Numbered from the stretch's first letter, positions 49,820-58,984 are shown. The stretch is 64,000 bases of DNA from Pseudoalteromonas lipolytica (GCF_900116435.1 NZ_FPAZ01000004.1:186001-250000), one strand, 5' to 3'. Translations and numbers: made by a program. Notes: a model not told the origin generated them from the sequence alone.

Positions 49820-51421
49820 ATGTACACAGGAATTAGTCAGGTTATTCGTGCTTTACATGTATTCGCATTAAGTGTTTTTTTAGCCGCTTTATGCTTTACA
49901 GTTAGCGTGTCTGCAAAAGAAAATACCCCACTCTCTGAACAAAGAAATCAACAACTAAAAAACCTTGTTCAACAAAGTACAATCCCGCAATTAATTCAGG
50001 CAATGAAAGAAAAACAGCTCACAGCAACTGAATTAACACAGTTTTTTATTCAGCAAATCGATGAGCTCAATCCTCAATTAAATGCTGTGGTTGCAATGAA
50101 CCCCGATGCTATAAGCATAGCTATGCAACTTGATGAAGCGCTTAGTCATGGTAAGTTACGCGGCCCTTTGCATGGCATACCAATTTTAGTAAAAGATAAT
50201 ATCGAAACTGAGACTATGCCTACAACGGCAGGCTCGTTAGCATTAAAAGATAATTTTACGCACAGAGATGCGCCAATTATTGCCAAACTTAAACGTGCAG
50301 GGGCCATTATTTTAGGCAAAACAAATTTAAGTGAATGGGCCAATATGCGCTCTGAACGTTCATCGTCTGGGTGGAGTGCGATTGGGGGGCAAACGCGTAA
50401 TCCCCATGATTTAAATCGTTCTACGTGCGGGTCTAGTTCAGGCTCTGGTGCTGCTGTTGCCGCCTTTTTAAGTGTTGCTGCGATTGGAACTGAAACAAAT
50501 GGCTCTATTACGTGTCCGTCTTCTGCAAATGGTATTGTGGGTATAAAGCCCACGGTAGGTTTATTGAGCCGCCATGGCATTGTGCCTATTTCTCATACGC
50601 AAGATACAGCGGGGCCTATGACACGCTCGGTAATTGACGCGGCCATTTTACTGTCAGTTATGCAAGGTTTTGATGAAAAAGATCCCGCAACAAACATCGC
50701 AAAAGGGCACCTTAATTATGACTATACGCCAGAGCAAAGTGCCATCTCATTAAAAGGCAAGCGTTTAGGTGTACTGTATGCTGCGCCACTTGCTCATGAG
50801 CAAGTTGAGTCACTTTTTAACCAGACTAAACAGATGCTCGAACAAGAAGGTGCTTTATTAGTTGAGGGGTTATCGACAGAGCCATATGATCATTTTTATC
50901 AAGATAGTTATGATGTTTTACTCTATGAGTTTAAAGCGACTTTAAATGACTACCTTGCTCAACTGCCAAACGAATATAAATCGCTGACACTAGAAAAGTT
51001 GATCCAGTTTAATCAAGCTCACGCTACTAAGGAGATGCCTTACTTTCAACAAGAAATATTTGAAAAGTCGCAGCAAAAAGCAACGTTAACCGACCAGAAG
51101 TATTTAACAGCATTACAAAAAGTGCATCAAGCAACCAGAGCAGATGGCTTAGATAAAATGCTTAAAGAACACAATCTTGATGCAATTATTACTGTGACTT
51201 TAACACCCGCGTGGTCAATAGACCGTATCAATGGGGATCACTTCACGGGCAGCTTTTCTACTTACCCGGCTGTATCTGGCTACCCTCATTTAACGCTGCC
51301 TATGGGTAAAGTGCATCATATGCCCGTTGGACTTTCTATTACGGGTGGTGCGTTGAGTGAAAAAGAGTTGATTGCAATTGCGCATCGGTTAGAGCAATTG
51401 ATTGGATACAAATACAATTAA
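49820..51421 (+). CDS. Secreted amidase-signature-family amidase
   Basis: This 533-residue enzyme has an N-terminal signal peptide (ALHVFALSVFLAALCF, then VSVSAKE). The amidase-signature catalytic triad Ser-cisSer-Lys is visible: the lysine in ILVKDNIETE, the serine-rich loop STCGSSSGSGAAVAA and the nucleophile region ETNGSITCPSSANGIVGIKP. Location should be periplasmic or secreted. The substrate is unknown. The family includes peptide amidases and aryl-acylamidases, and export argues against the GatA role. The gene stands alone, with a strong hairpin after it. Confidence 0.88.
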   Translation: MYTGISQVIRALHVFALSVFLAALCFTVSVSAKENTPLSEQRNQQLKNLVQQSTIPQLIQAMKEKQLTATELTQFFIQQIDELNPQLNAVVAMNPDAISIAMQLDEALSHGKLRGPLHGIPILVKDNIETETMPTTAGSLALKDNFTHRDAPIIAKLKRAGAIILGKTNLSEWANMRSERSSSGWSAIGGQTRNPHDLNRSTCGSSSGSGAAVAAFLSVAAIGTETNGSITCPSSANGIVGIKPTVGLLSRHGIVPISHTQDTAGPMTRSVIDAAILLSVMQGFDEKDPATNIAKGHLNYDYTPEQSAISLKGKRLGVLYAAPLAHEQVESLFNQTKQMLEQEGALLVEGLSTEPYDHFYQDSYDVLLYEFKATLNDYLAQLPNEYKSLTLEKLIQFNQAHATKEMPYFQQEIFEKSQQKATLTDQKYLTALQKVHQATRADGLDKMLKEHNLDAIITVTLTPAWSIDRINGDHFTGSFSTYPAVSGYPHLTLPMGKVHHMPVGLSITGGALSEKELIAIAHRLEQLIGYKYN

Positions 51422-51427
51422 TTTTTA

Positions 51428-51463
51428 GTGCCTCCCCTGAAAATATCCTTTCAGGGGAGGCAC
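51428..51463. terminator. Perfect 15-bp hairpin between convergent genes
   Basis: GTGCCTCCCCTGAAA / TTTCAGGGGAGGCAC with a six-base loop lies between the amidase gene and the convergent RND gene. The GC-rich stem is very stable. T-runs are poor on both strands, but placement makes a bidirectional terminator likely. Confidence 0.75.
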
Positions 51464-51477
51464 AAATACAAGAGTAC

Positions 51478-54400
51478 TTAATTGCTGTGGCGTTGTTTAG
51501 GTACTTTAATTTTAAACAACAGTGTATAAAGCACTGGCACAACAATAAGTGTCAGTACTGTCGCAAAACCAAGCCCAAACATGATTGTGACCGCCATTGA
51601 TTGGAAGAATACGTCAAATAAAAGTGGGATCATTCCTAAAATAGTCGTGATCGCTGCCATAGCGACTGGGCGCACACGACTAACGCCTGAATCAAACACG
51701 GCTTGATAGGGCTCTTTTCCGCTATCGAGTTCGAGGTTAATTTGATCCACTAATACGATGCCGTTTTTAATCAACATGCCACTTAAGCTCAGTAAACCAA
51801 GCAGTGCCATAAAGCTAAACGCTGCATTCATTAATAACAAACCTGCCGATACACCAATGATTGCCAGAGGCACTGTAGCCCAGATAACCAGTGGTTTTTT
51901 AACTGAGTTAAACAGCAATACAGTAATTGCAAACATTGCCAAGTAACCAAGCGGTAATGAGCCAAAAATCGCTTTTTGTGCTTTGCTTGCTGATTCAAAC
52001 TCGCCGCCCCATTGCAACTCGTAGCCGTGTGGCAGGTCAATCGCTTCAATATCTTTGCGGACACGGGCAAACAGCTTCGCAGGTGTTTCATCACCAATCA
52101 CATCATGGTCTGCCATGACAGTGATAGTGCGTTTTCGGTCACGGCGCATAATTAAACTGTCTTCCCATTCAACAACAAAGTCATCAACTACTTGCGTAAC
52201 TGGCACAAAGACTCCCAATACAGGGCTGTATATTTGTAAGTCGCGCAGGCTTTCGACATTTAACCGCTCTTCTGCAGGCGAGCGTGCAATAATGGGCAGC
52301 ATTTGCGTGCCGTCTTTATACACGCCGACCTGTTTACCCGATAAGCTTGTTAATAAAAGCTGATCAAGATCAGACTTAGCAATCCCTAAACGGCGTGCTT
52401 TTTGTTCGTTGAACTGCGGACGAATAAGTTTAGAGCGAGCACGCCAATCATCACGAATATTAAAGGCACCAGCGTCTTGATGAAGAATGTCTTTTGCTTG
52501 CTTAGCGAGCTGACGAAGTACGACAGGATCAGCGCCTGAAAAGCGCGCTTCAATTTTTGCATCGGTCGATGGCCCAATTTCCATGCGTTTAACTTTAAGC
52601 TGCGCATCGAGAACATGTTCATGTTGGTAGTCGCGCACTTTTTTGATCATGGCTGTCACGGCCTCACGATCTTGTACACGAATAATCAACTGTCCATAAG
52701 CTGGGTATGACTTTTCTGGCGCGTATGTCAGCATAAAGCGAGGAGCACCTTGGCCAACCGTGGTGGTCACTTCTTCAACGAGAGGGTCGGCTTGTAGAAA
52801 CGCTTCAAGTTTTGCTACCCCGTCCATCGTGGTATGAATATCGGCACCTTGAGTATGCCAGTAATCGACATAAAACATGGGGGTGTTCGAGGCCGGAAAG
52901 AATGATTGCTTAATAAACTTAAAGCCAAATACCGCACTAACGAGCATGATCACCATGAGCAATAAGGTGGTTTTACGGTAACGCATTGCGCAATGCAAAA
53001 CACCTTTATACACATTGAAGATGATACCTTGATAAGGGTCTTCATCGTGGTGAGGCTGTTTTTCCGTGGCTTGTTTAAACATTAAGTCAGCAAAGAAAGG
53101 CGTGAGTGTAATTGCCGTAATCCAACTGAGTAATAACGAAATAAACAACACCCAAAATAAGCTACCTGCAAACTCACCACTGGCATCCGAGCTTAAACCA
53201 ATTGGGGCAAATGCAGTAACCGCAATCACGGTTGCACCCAATAACGGCCATTTAGTTTGATCAACAATATTGGTTGCAGCTTGTAGTTTAGTTTGCCCGC
53301 GCTTTAAATTAATAAGAATACCTTCGGTAACAACAATCGCGTTATCAACCAGCATACCGAGCGCAATGATCAGAGCGCCGAGCGAAATCCGCTGCAAATC
53401 AATGGCAAATAGCTTCATAAAGATAAAGGTGCCGAGTACGGTTAGGAGTAAAATGACACCTATTAGTACACCGCTTTTAAAGCCCATAAATACCAGCAAC
53501 ACCACAATGACGATAGCAACGGCTTCAAGTAAGCTAATAATAAAACCACTGACTGACTTTTCGACTTCTGCTGGCTGATTATAAACACTATTAATCTCTA
53601 TACCGTGTGGGCGTTGGTATTCTAACGAAGCTAAATGCGCGTCTATTTTAGCGCCCACATCAACCACGTTTACACCTGTGCTGAACGACACGCCTACAAG
53701 GAGTGCTTGCTGCTGATTAAAGCGAATAATGTTATTTGGTACTTCTGCGTACTCTCTAAATACCGTTGCAACATCACCTAAATATATAAGCTCGTTTTCA
53801 CCCGGCTTTGAAATTAATAGGTTTTCAAGCTCTTTAACGTCTTTAAATTCACCGGTGGGGTGTAAACGAATTGATTCATCGCCAACCCGTACTTTCCCCG
53901 CGTTAGAAACACTATTTTGGGTTTGCAAAAGCTGGTAAATACGGTCTGGCGAAATACCTAATTGTGCTAATTTTCGGGTTGAAATTTCAACCATTACCTG
54001 TGCTTGTTGCTCACCGCCAACGGTTACTTTGCTTACGCCATCAACCAGCACTAACTCACGCTTTAAATAATCAACGTAGTCTTTTAACTCATCATACGAA
54101 TAGCCATCACCTGTCACGGCATACATCACACCGTAAACATCACCAAAATCATCCATAATTTTACTTGGGTAAACACCCGAAGGCATTGCTGCGGCTTGGT
54201 CGTTAATTTTACGGCGCAATTCATCCCAAATTTGGCGAAGGTCTTGTTTGCGGTAATTACTTTTCATCTCAACGGTAATTTGTGATTTACCGGGCGACGA
54301 AATACTGGTGACATAATCAACATAGGGTAATTGTTGAATTGCATTTTCAATTGGAAAAGTAACTTCTTCTTCAACTTGTTGTGGTGAGGCACCTGGGTAC

Positions 54401-54549
54401 AGAGTGATCACCATTGCTTTTTTCAAAGTGAACTCAGGGTCTTCAAGTTGCCCTAAACCAAAATAAGCCACGGTGCCGCCTATTAGCAAAAACAGTGCGA
54501 ACATCCAGCTTATAACTTTTCGCTCAATAGCAAGTGCAGCAAAGCTCAT
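51478..54549 (-). CDS. RND family efflux permease
   Basis: This 1023-residue inner-membrane transporter of the AcrB/CzcA superfamily has twelve predicted membrane helices and two large periplasmic loops. It carries LYPGASPQQVEEEVTFPIE in the first loop, the helix-4 motif GMLVDNAIVV (Asp-Asn where many members have Asp-Asp) and the helix-10 lysine in GMLIKNGIVLVDQ. The ATG at 54549 shares its first base with the adaptor stop (TAATG), and GAGG precedes it, so it is preferred over an ATG at 54573. The substrate is unknown; the lineage is the group often annotated as VexF-like. No outer-membrane channel gene is adjacent. Confidence 0.9.
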   Translation of the reverse strand: MSFAALAIERKVISWMFALFLLIGGTVAYFGLGQLEDPEFTLKKAMVITLYPGASPQQVEEEVTFPIENAIQQLPYVDYVTSISSPGKSQITVEMKSNYRKQDLRQIWDELRRKINDQAAAMPSGVYPSKIMDDFGDVYGVMYAVTGDGYSYDELKDYVDYLKRELVLVDGVSKVTVGGEQQAQVMVEISTRKLAQLGISPDRIYQLLQTQNSVSNAGKVRVGDESIRLHPTGEFKDVKELENLLISKPGENELIYLGDVATVFREYAEVPNNIIRFNQQQALLVGVSFSTGVNVVDVGAKIDAHLASLEYQRPHGIEINSVYNQPAEVEKSVSGFIISLLEAVAIVIVVLLVFMGFKSGVLIGVILLLTVLGTFIFMKLFAIDLQRISLGALIIALGMLVDNAIVVTEGILINLKRGQTKLQAATNIVDQTKWPLLGATVIAVTAFAPIGLSSDASGEFAGSLFWVLFISLLLSWITAITLTPFFADLMFKQATEKQPHHDEDPYQGIIFNVYKGVLHCAMRYRKTTLLLMVIMLVSAVFGFKFIKQSFFPASNTPMFYVDYWHTQGADIHTTMDGVAKLEAFLQADPLVEEVTTTVGQGAPRFMLTYAPEKSYPAYGQLIIRVQDREAVTAMIKKVRDYQHEHVLDAQLKVKRMEIGPSTDAKIEARFSGADPVVLRQLAKQAKDILHQDAGAFNIRDDWRARSKLIRPQFNEQKARRLGIAKSDLDQLLLTSLSGKQVGVYKDGTQMLPIIARSPAEERLNVESLRDLQIYSPVLGVFVPVTQVVDDFVVEWEDSLIMRRDRKRTITVMADHDVIGDETPAKLFARVRKDIEAIDLPHGYELQWGGEFESASKAQKAIFGSLPLGYLAMFAITVLLFNSVKKPLVIWATVPLAIIGVSAGLLLMNAAFSFMALLGLLSLSGMLIKNGIVLVDQINLELDSGKEPYQAVFDSGVSRVRPVAMAAITTILGMIPLLFDVFFQSMAVTIMFGLGFATVLTLIVVPVLYTLLFKIKVPKQRHSN

Positions 54550-55634
54550 TATAAGCCTCGCTCTTTTTGCCATGGACGTACTTTCATGCCTTCCTCTAAG
54601 GAATGCACACCTGCAGCAACCACCATTTGACCTTGCTCAATACCTGAAAGCACTTCAATACCGTTGCGGTGTAATTGGCCCACTTTAACCGCTTTTTTGT
54701 GAACTAAACCGGTGTTTTCGTCATACAGCCATACATAGCTATTATTTTTTTCAGACTCTGTAGGCTCTGAAAACACTGCCTCAACAGGCAGCAGAATATA
54801 CGCTGATTGTGAGTGGGTGATTTTGCTTAAATCAATATCAACACGGCCTGTCATTCCCGCAAGAAGATTAAAGTCTTCAGGCACTGGCAGCGAAAACACC
54901 ACTTTGTATGTAAGGGTGGTTGGGTCAGCTTGGGTGTCAAATTCTTTTACGGTGAGTTGGTACGACTTGTCTGGGTAGCCATCAAAAATAACATCAGGTT
55001 GGTAGTCAACGTCTTTATCAATGCGTGCAATGAGTTTTTCAGGCACTTGGATAACCACATCCATTAAGTCGCGGGTTTCAAGACGTAATATGTTTTGCTT
55101 TGCTTGGATATTTTCAAAGTTCTTCACAAAAACTTTTGCCACAGTCCCCGCAAAAGGAGCGCGAAGTTCACTGTTATCTAAATTGGTTTTTGCAATTTTT
55201 AAAGCAGACTCTGCCACTTGCTTATTTGCCAGTGCTTGGTCTAGCTCTGCTTGGCTTGCGATGGAGCGATCAAATAGTTTTTGAACGCGTTCAAGTTGCG
55301 AGTCAGCAAGCTCAAAACGTGCTTTTCGCTCTTCGTACTGAAGCTGAAAATCTTCTGGGTCAAGTTTGGCAAGAAGTTGGCCTTTTTCAACATGTTGGCC
55401 AGCAAGTGCAGGAAACTCAAGTAATTCACCATTAACCCTAAAGGCCAAGTAAGACCCTTGGTTGGCAACGACTTCAGCAGGAAAACTACGAATAGCCTGA
55501 TCTGACTGACTGTTGGTATTGAAAAGTTTAACAGGGCGTATGACCGGCTCAGCGTTGCTTTGCGCAGTTTGCTCTGTACATGCCGCAAGTGACCATAATA
55601 CAGTGGTGAATAACACGGCGGATGCCAATCTCAT
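54549..55634 (-). CDS. RND periplasmic adaptor, lipoprotein type
   Basis: This 361-residue adaptor of the MFP/HlyD family has a signal with lipobox LAAC (Cys19). Its order is a barrel-sandwich part (LAFRVNGELLEFPALAGQHV), a helical hairpin (FELADSQLERVQKLFDRSIASQAELDQAL), then beta-barrel and membrane-proximal domains. The ATG at 55634 is preceded by GGAGA and starts a proper lipoprotein signal; the longer frame to 55724 is disregarded. It bridges the permease and a TolC-like channel. It is the first gene of a two-gene operon, divergent from a LysR-type gene. Confidence 0.9.
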   Translation of the reverse strand: MRLASAVLFTTVLWSLAACTEQTAQSNAEPVIRPVKLFNTNSQSDQAIRSFPAEVVANQGSYLAFRVNGELLEFPALAGQHVEKGQLLAKLDPEDFQLQYEERKARFELADSQLERVQKLFDRSIASQAELDQALANKQVAESALKIAKTNLDNSELRAPFAGTVAKVFVKNFENIQAKQNILRLETRDLMDVVIQVPEKLIARIDKDVDYQPDVIFDGYPDKSYQLTVKEFDTQADPTTLTYKVVFSLPVPEDFNLLAGMTGRVDIDLSKITHSQSAYILLPVEAVFSEPTESEKNNSYVWLYDENTGLVHKKAVKVGQLHRNGIEVLSGIEQGQMVVAAGVHSLEEGMKVRPWQKERGL

Positions 55635-55751
55635 TGTCTTCTCCATAGATATGAAAGCATAAATTTGCTGCAGGATACGCTGCAAAGATATAAAATAAAA
55701 ATTATTAAATTTTAGAAACATCATTAATTTTATTAATAGGGTTTGCGGTTA

Positions 55752-56663
55752 ATGAATTTAAATCAATTAATTATTTTAGATGCTATCGTGCAAAGCTCTA
55801 GTTTGAGCCAAGCGGCGGTAAAGCTTCATAAAACACAACCCGCCCTTACAATTGCCATCAAGAAGCTAGAGTCTGAACTAGGCTTTGAGTTATTAGACCG
55901 TGCACACTACCGATTACATTTGACTGAAAAAGGGCGTATTTTTTATCGAGAGGCGCGTCAGTTGCTTAATGCTAACAGTGAGTTAAGTTCGTTAGCTAAA
56001 GAGCTTGCACTCGGTAATGAAGCTAATTACCGAATTTGTTACGAGCAGCTGTGCCATCAACATAGTTATAACCAAGTCATTAGCCACACTTTCAAGCGCT
56101 TTTCGAGCACCGAGTTTAGTATTTCGTCTGGTAAACGCTTTGTTTCGCTAGAGCAAGTAAATAGCCATCAAGCAGATTTAGGAATTGGCCCATGGTTTGA
56201 TTTGTTTCATGCGACGGGTGATCTAGAAAGTTTACCCATTGGTAAATTTGACATTGGCATTGTGAGTGCGCCAGGTGTCGTGCCAGCGGAAATTAGCTTT
56301 GCCGACATTCAAAATTACCCGTGTCTGGCAATGTTTGAGAGTGACTTAAGTTTTGATAGCGACAGACTCTCTTATACGCTAGGGTCTGCCTTGATGAAAA
56401 TTGATGATATAACCAGTGTTAAATCGTTTTTGCTTTCTGGGGCAGGGTGGGCAATGATCAGTTTACAGCACTGTCAAAGTGAAATAGAAGCAGGTCTTTT
56501 ACAGCAAATAAAAATTACAGATAGAGAGCATCAATTTGGCGCAGAAATTCGCGTATTTAGACAGCACTCCGTGCACCATGGCCCGGTTGCGAGGGCTATT
56601 TGGCAGGCATTTAGTGAAGTAAGTAAACAGTATTTGGATTCAATTCGTGCAACAAGCAACTAA
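55752..56663 (+). CDS. LysR family transcriptional regulator
   Basis: This 303-residue protein has the LysR winged helix (LNQLIILDAIVQSSSLSQAA, TQPALTIAIKKLESELGF) followed by a two-lobe effector domain. The ATG at 55752 is the usual start position; the frame opens at a TTG at 55743. It is divergent from the RND efflux operon with only about 117 bases between them, so control of that operon is the simplest hypothesis. The effector is unknown. Confidence 0.9.
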   Translation: MNLNQLIILDAIVQSSSLSQAAVKLHKTQPALTIAIKKLESELGFELLDRAHYRLHLTEKGRIFYREARQLLNANSELSSLAKELALGNEANYRICYEQLCHQHSYNQVISHTFKRFSSTEFSISSGKRFVSLEQVNSHQADLGIGPWFDLFHATGDLESLPIGKFDIGIVSAPGVVPAEISFADIQNYPCLAMFESDLSFDSDRLSYTLGSALMKIDDITSVKSFLLSGAGWAMISLQHCQSEIEAGLLQQIKITDREHQFGAEIRVFRQHSVHHGPVARAIWQAFSEVSKQYLDSIRATSN

Positions 56664-56955
56664 AGAAGAACTTATTTATACGGTTATAGCCTCTATTCCA
56701 GAGGGAAAAGTAGCCAGCTACGGGCAGGTAGCTGGTCTTGCTGGTTATCCTAATAATGCAAGACTGGTGGGACGATTATTGAAAATGATGCCAAGCGATT
56801 CTAAAATTCCATGGCATCGGGTGGTCAATAGTCAGGGCAAAATATCCTTCCCTGAAGGCACACCTAAACACCGTGAGCAACGTGAAAAACTGATAATAGA
56901 GGGTGTCACCTTTAACAAGTCAAAAATTAATATGCGTATACATCAATGGGACTAA
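56647..56955 (+). CDS. Alkyltransferase-like protein (ATL), MGMT family
   Basis: This 102-residue protein corresponds to the DNA-binding domain of O6-methylguanine methyltransferases. The site that normally reads PCHR is PWHR here (KIPWHRVVNSQGKISF), so the alkyl-accepting cysteine is replaced by tryptophan. That is the defining mark of ATL proteins, which bind O6-alkylguanine and flag it for nucleotide excision repair. The GTG start overlaps the LysR gene by 17 bases, so expression may be coupled to that gene. Confidence 0.88.
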   Translation: MQQATKEELIYTVIASIPEGKVASYGQVAGLAGYPNNARLVGRLLKMMPSDSKIPWHRVVNSQGKISFPEGTPKHREQREKLIIEGVTFNKSKINMRIHQWD

Positions 56956-56989
56956 GCCACTACGCCTGCTGTAAATATATAAACCCGTC

Positions 56990-57619
56990 TCAGTACACGT
57001 ATAAACTAATAGATAGGTAGTGACATACGCAGCCGATAAGTACAAATACATGCCATATAGCGTGACTGTAATGTCGCGTTTTAGCGCTGTAAAAGAAAGT
57101 TCCCAAGCTATAAGCAATGCCGCCTGCGAGTAACCACCACAACGCACTTGGGTCAAGATTCAAATATAAAGGGTAAACAAGAGCAAGTGCAAACCAACCC
57201 ATCAATAAGTATGTTGTGAGCGATATTTTTTTATTGGTATGCTTTACAAGCAACTTATAAATTACCCCGCCAATGGCTAAAGACCAAATAAACACTAATG
57301 CGGCCACTGCCCACGCGCCCGACAACGAAATAACTAAATAAGGCGTGTAGGTACCCGCAATCAGTAAGTAAATTGCACAGTGGTCACACTTTTTATAAAT
57401 AGCACGCAGGCGCTCTTTTGTACTTGCGTGGTAGAGCGTTGAGGCTAAAAAAAGTACCAATAAGCTTGAGCCATACACAACAGCACTCACGGTGGCTGAC
57501 ATTGCGTTTGATTGTGACACTAAGTCCCACAGTACATACACAGAAAATAGGACACCTAAGCCATGTGTGAGCACATTAAGTTGTTCTTCTTGGCGTGAAT
57601 AAGGAAGCACAGTTGTCAT
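56990..57619 (-). CDS. Hemolysin III / TrhA family membrane protein
   Basis: This 209-residue protein has seven hydrophobic segments and belongs to the PAQR-related family. Family marks are LNVLTHGLGVLFSVYVL, the STLYHAS motif and DHCAIYLLIAGTYTPYL, with a histidine near the C-terminus (HAIWHVFVLIG); these give the Ser/His/Asp/His set thought to bind metal. Some members affect membrane fluidity, and others were named after hemolysis in Bacillus. It is transcribed alone on the minus strand. Confidence 0.9.
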   Translation of the reverse strand: MTTVLPYSRQEEQLNVLTHGLGVLFSVYVLWDLVSQSNAMSATVSAVVYGSSLLVLFLASTLYHASTKERLRAIYKKCDHCAIYLLIAGTYTPYLVISLSGAWAVAALVFIWSLAIGGVIYKLLVKHTNKKISLTTYLLMGWFALALVYPLYLNLDPSALWWLLAGGIAYSLGTFFYSAKTRHYSHAIWHVFVLIGCVCHYLSISLYVY

Positions 57620-57878
57620 AGACCATCTAATAAAAATGAATTAAAAAACAATTTCAGTGTACAAGTGTACGCTGAATTTATCAACGCTTATTTTTTTCAC
57701 TAAAAGTTGGTTAAAAAAGTAAATTTCATTGGTTTTATTAACCAATACAGAATAAGTGTAAGAATTAATTGTCTATAAAATTTATTTAAAAACAATTGTT
57801 TATAAAATATTTTCATGATGGCACAACCTTTGATTATGTAATTACGACTAATTACTTAAAGAGACAAGGAATATCATT

Positions 57879-58157
57879 ATGAATAACTCACTAAAACTTA
57901 CGACTGCTGCGTTACTTGTATTAGGGTCTGCTCAAGCAAGTGCTACTGACTTTGAATTAGACATAAGTAACACCATCACACAAACCATTAAGAGCTATGT
58001 TCAACAAGCAAGTATAGAGCTTAAGCAAAGTGTGAATAAAAGCATTGAGTTTGATGCTCAAAAATTACTTGAAAGTTACATGGGTGATGCGGACACCGCT
58101 TCAAAAGAAGCCGTAACGTTGGCTGCAAAAACATCTGAAGTAACTAACAAGCAGTAA
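57879..58157 (+). CDS. Small secreted helical protein, unknown function
   Basis: This 92-residue protein has a signal peptide (LKLTTAALLVLGSAQASA, cleavage before TDF). The mature 70 residues look helical and amphipathic (ISNTITQTIKSYVQQASIEL), with no cysteine and no known motif. AAGGAATATCATT precedes the ATG. Its stop codon lies inside the ribosome binding site of the 37-residue membrane protein that follows, so the two are translationally linked. I do not recognise a family. Confidence 0.65.
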   Translation: MNNSLKLTTAALLVLGSAQASATDFELDISNTITQTIKSYVQQASIELKQSVNKSIEFDAQKLLESYMGDADTASKEAVTLAAKTSEVTNKQ

Positions 58158-58169
58158 GGAGGCAGGAAA

Positions 58170-58283
58170 ATGAGTAGTGAAATCAGCTTATTTTTACTAA
58201 TGGTTGCACCTGTGTTGAGTTTACTCAGTGCGTATGCATCAATCGAGTTATTTCGTAATGTTGCACAATGGTTCAACTTTTAG
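58170..58283 (+). CDS. 37-residue single-span membrane protein
   Basis: A very good ribosome binding site, AAGGAGG, at 58156-58162 stands seven bases before the ATG. The product is MSSEISLFLLMVAPVLSLLS followed by a short part ending QWFNF. Residues ~6-27 form one hydrophobic segment, so a small inner-membrane protein is predicted. The upstream secreted protein ends inside the binding site, suggesting coupled expression. The strength of the site and the arrangement favour a real gene, although no homologue is known to me. Confidence 0.6.
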   Translation: MSSEISLFLLMVAPVLSLLSAYASIELFRNVAQWFNF

Positions 58284-58316
58284 GATAGGAAATAGAATTA
58301 AGATTTCATGAAATAT

Positions 58317-58343
58317 TGATCGGCGGACTAAAAGCGCACGTAA
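58317..58343 (+). promoter_or_regulatory. Predicted ECF sigma (RpoE/ChrR) promoter before the LON-domain gene
   Basis: TGATCG (58317-58322) is followed after 16 bases by CGTAA (58339-58343). The same pattern and spacing recurs before the sigma gene. It resembles the ECF11 promoter type (TGATC and CGTA elements). The predicted transcript would start about 25 bases before the LON-domain start. Confidence 0.55.
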
Positions 58344-58376
58344 CTAAAGGCATGTGGTTTTTTGATAGTAGACTTT

Positions 58377-58955
58377 ATGAAGCGTGCGATTTTTCCTTTA
58401 CCGGTTTTTATTTTACCTGAAGGGTACACAAAACTAAGAATCTTTGAACAGCGTTACTTAACCATGGTAAAAGAAGCTGTTAAAGACAACACCGGATTTG
58501 TGCTTTGCACATACCAACACGACACAGAGCTTAACCTGCCTGAGTTCGGTTGTATGATGAAAATAACCGATTTTAATCAAGATGATAGCGGGCAGTTACT
58601 CATTGATGTGTATGCAGAGCATGCCGTGTCTATCAATCAACCATTTTATGATAAACAAGCGCTTCGTCATGCTGATGTTGAGCGCGTGTCGAAACCGAGC
58701 TGGTATGTAAAATCAGTCGTCACCGATGAAAACTTATTGCTAAGCCATACGTTGCAAGCTGTATTTGCGAATCAACCTGATTTAGCTGCACTTTATAAAG
58801 CCCCTCAATTTGATAACCTTGCGTGGGTTGCTGCGCGTTGGCTCGAAATATTACCCATTTCACTAGTTAAAAAACAACAACTTGCCTTTAAATCTAACTT
58901 TGAAAATTTGCTAAGTTTCCTCCATACTTTGATTAATACCGAATTTACTGATTAA
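58377..58955 (+). CDS. LON substrate-binding-domain protein
   Basis: This 192-residue protein consists of a single LON N-terminal domain (AIFPLPVFILPEGYTKLRIFEQRYLTMV) with no ATPase or protease part. Such stand-alone proteins occur widely; their role is not established, but substrate recognition for proteolysis has been suggested. The ATG at 58377 is preferred over a TTG at 58362. Its upstream element matches the one before the adjacent sigma gene, so it is probably part of the same stress response. Confidence 0.85.
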   Translation: MKRAIFPLPVFILPEGYTKLRIFEQRYLTMVKEAVKDNTGFVLCTYQHDTELNLPEFGCMMKITDFNQDDSGQLLIDVYAEHAVSINQPFYDKQALRHADVERVSKPSWYVKSVVTDENLLLSHTLQAVFANQPDLAALYKAPQFDNLAWVAARWLEILPISLVKKQQLAFKSNFENLLSFLHTLINTEFTD

Positions 58956-58957
58956 TG

Positions 58958-58984
58958 TGATCTGTTTGTTGTTGCTCTGCGTAA
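58958..58984 (+). promoter_or_regulatory. Predicted autoregulated ECF sigma promoter
   Basis: TGATCT (58958-58963), then 16 bases, then CGTAA (58980-58984), placed before the sigma gene and starting three bases after the LON-domain stop codon. Autoregulation is the rule for this sigma/anti-sigma class, and the spacing equals that of the upstream copy. Confidence 0.6.

Noticed and set aside
50146..50580. A 144-codon open frame antisense to the amidase
   Set aside because: It is fully inside the amidase catalytic region and its composition follows from the opposite strand. No start signal or family pattern.
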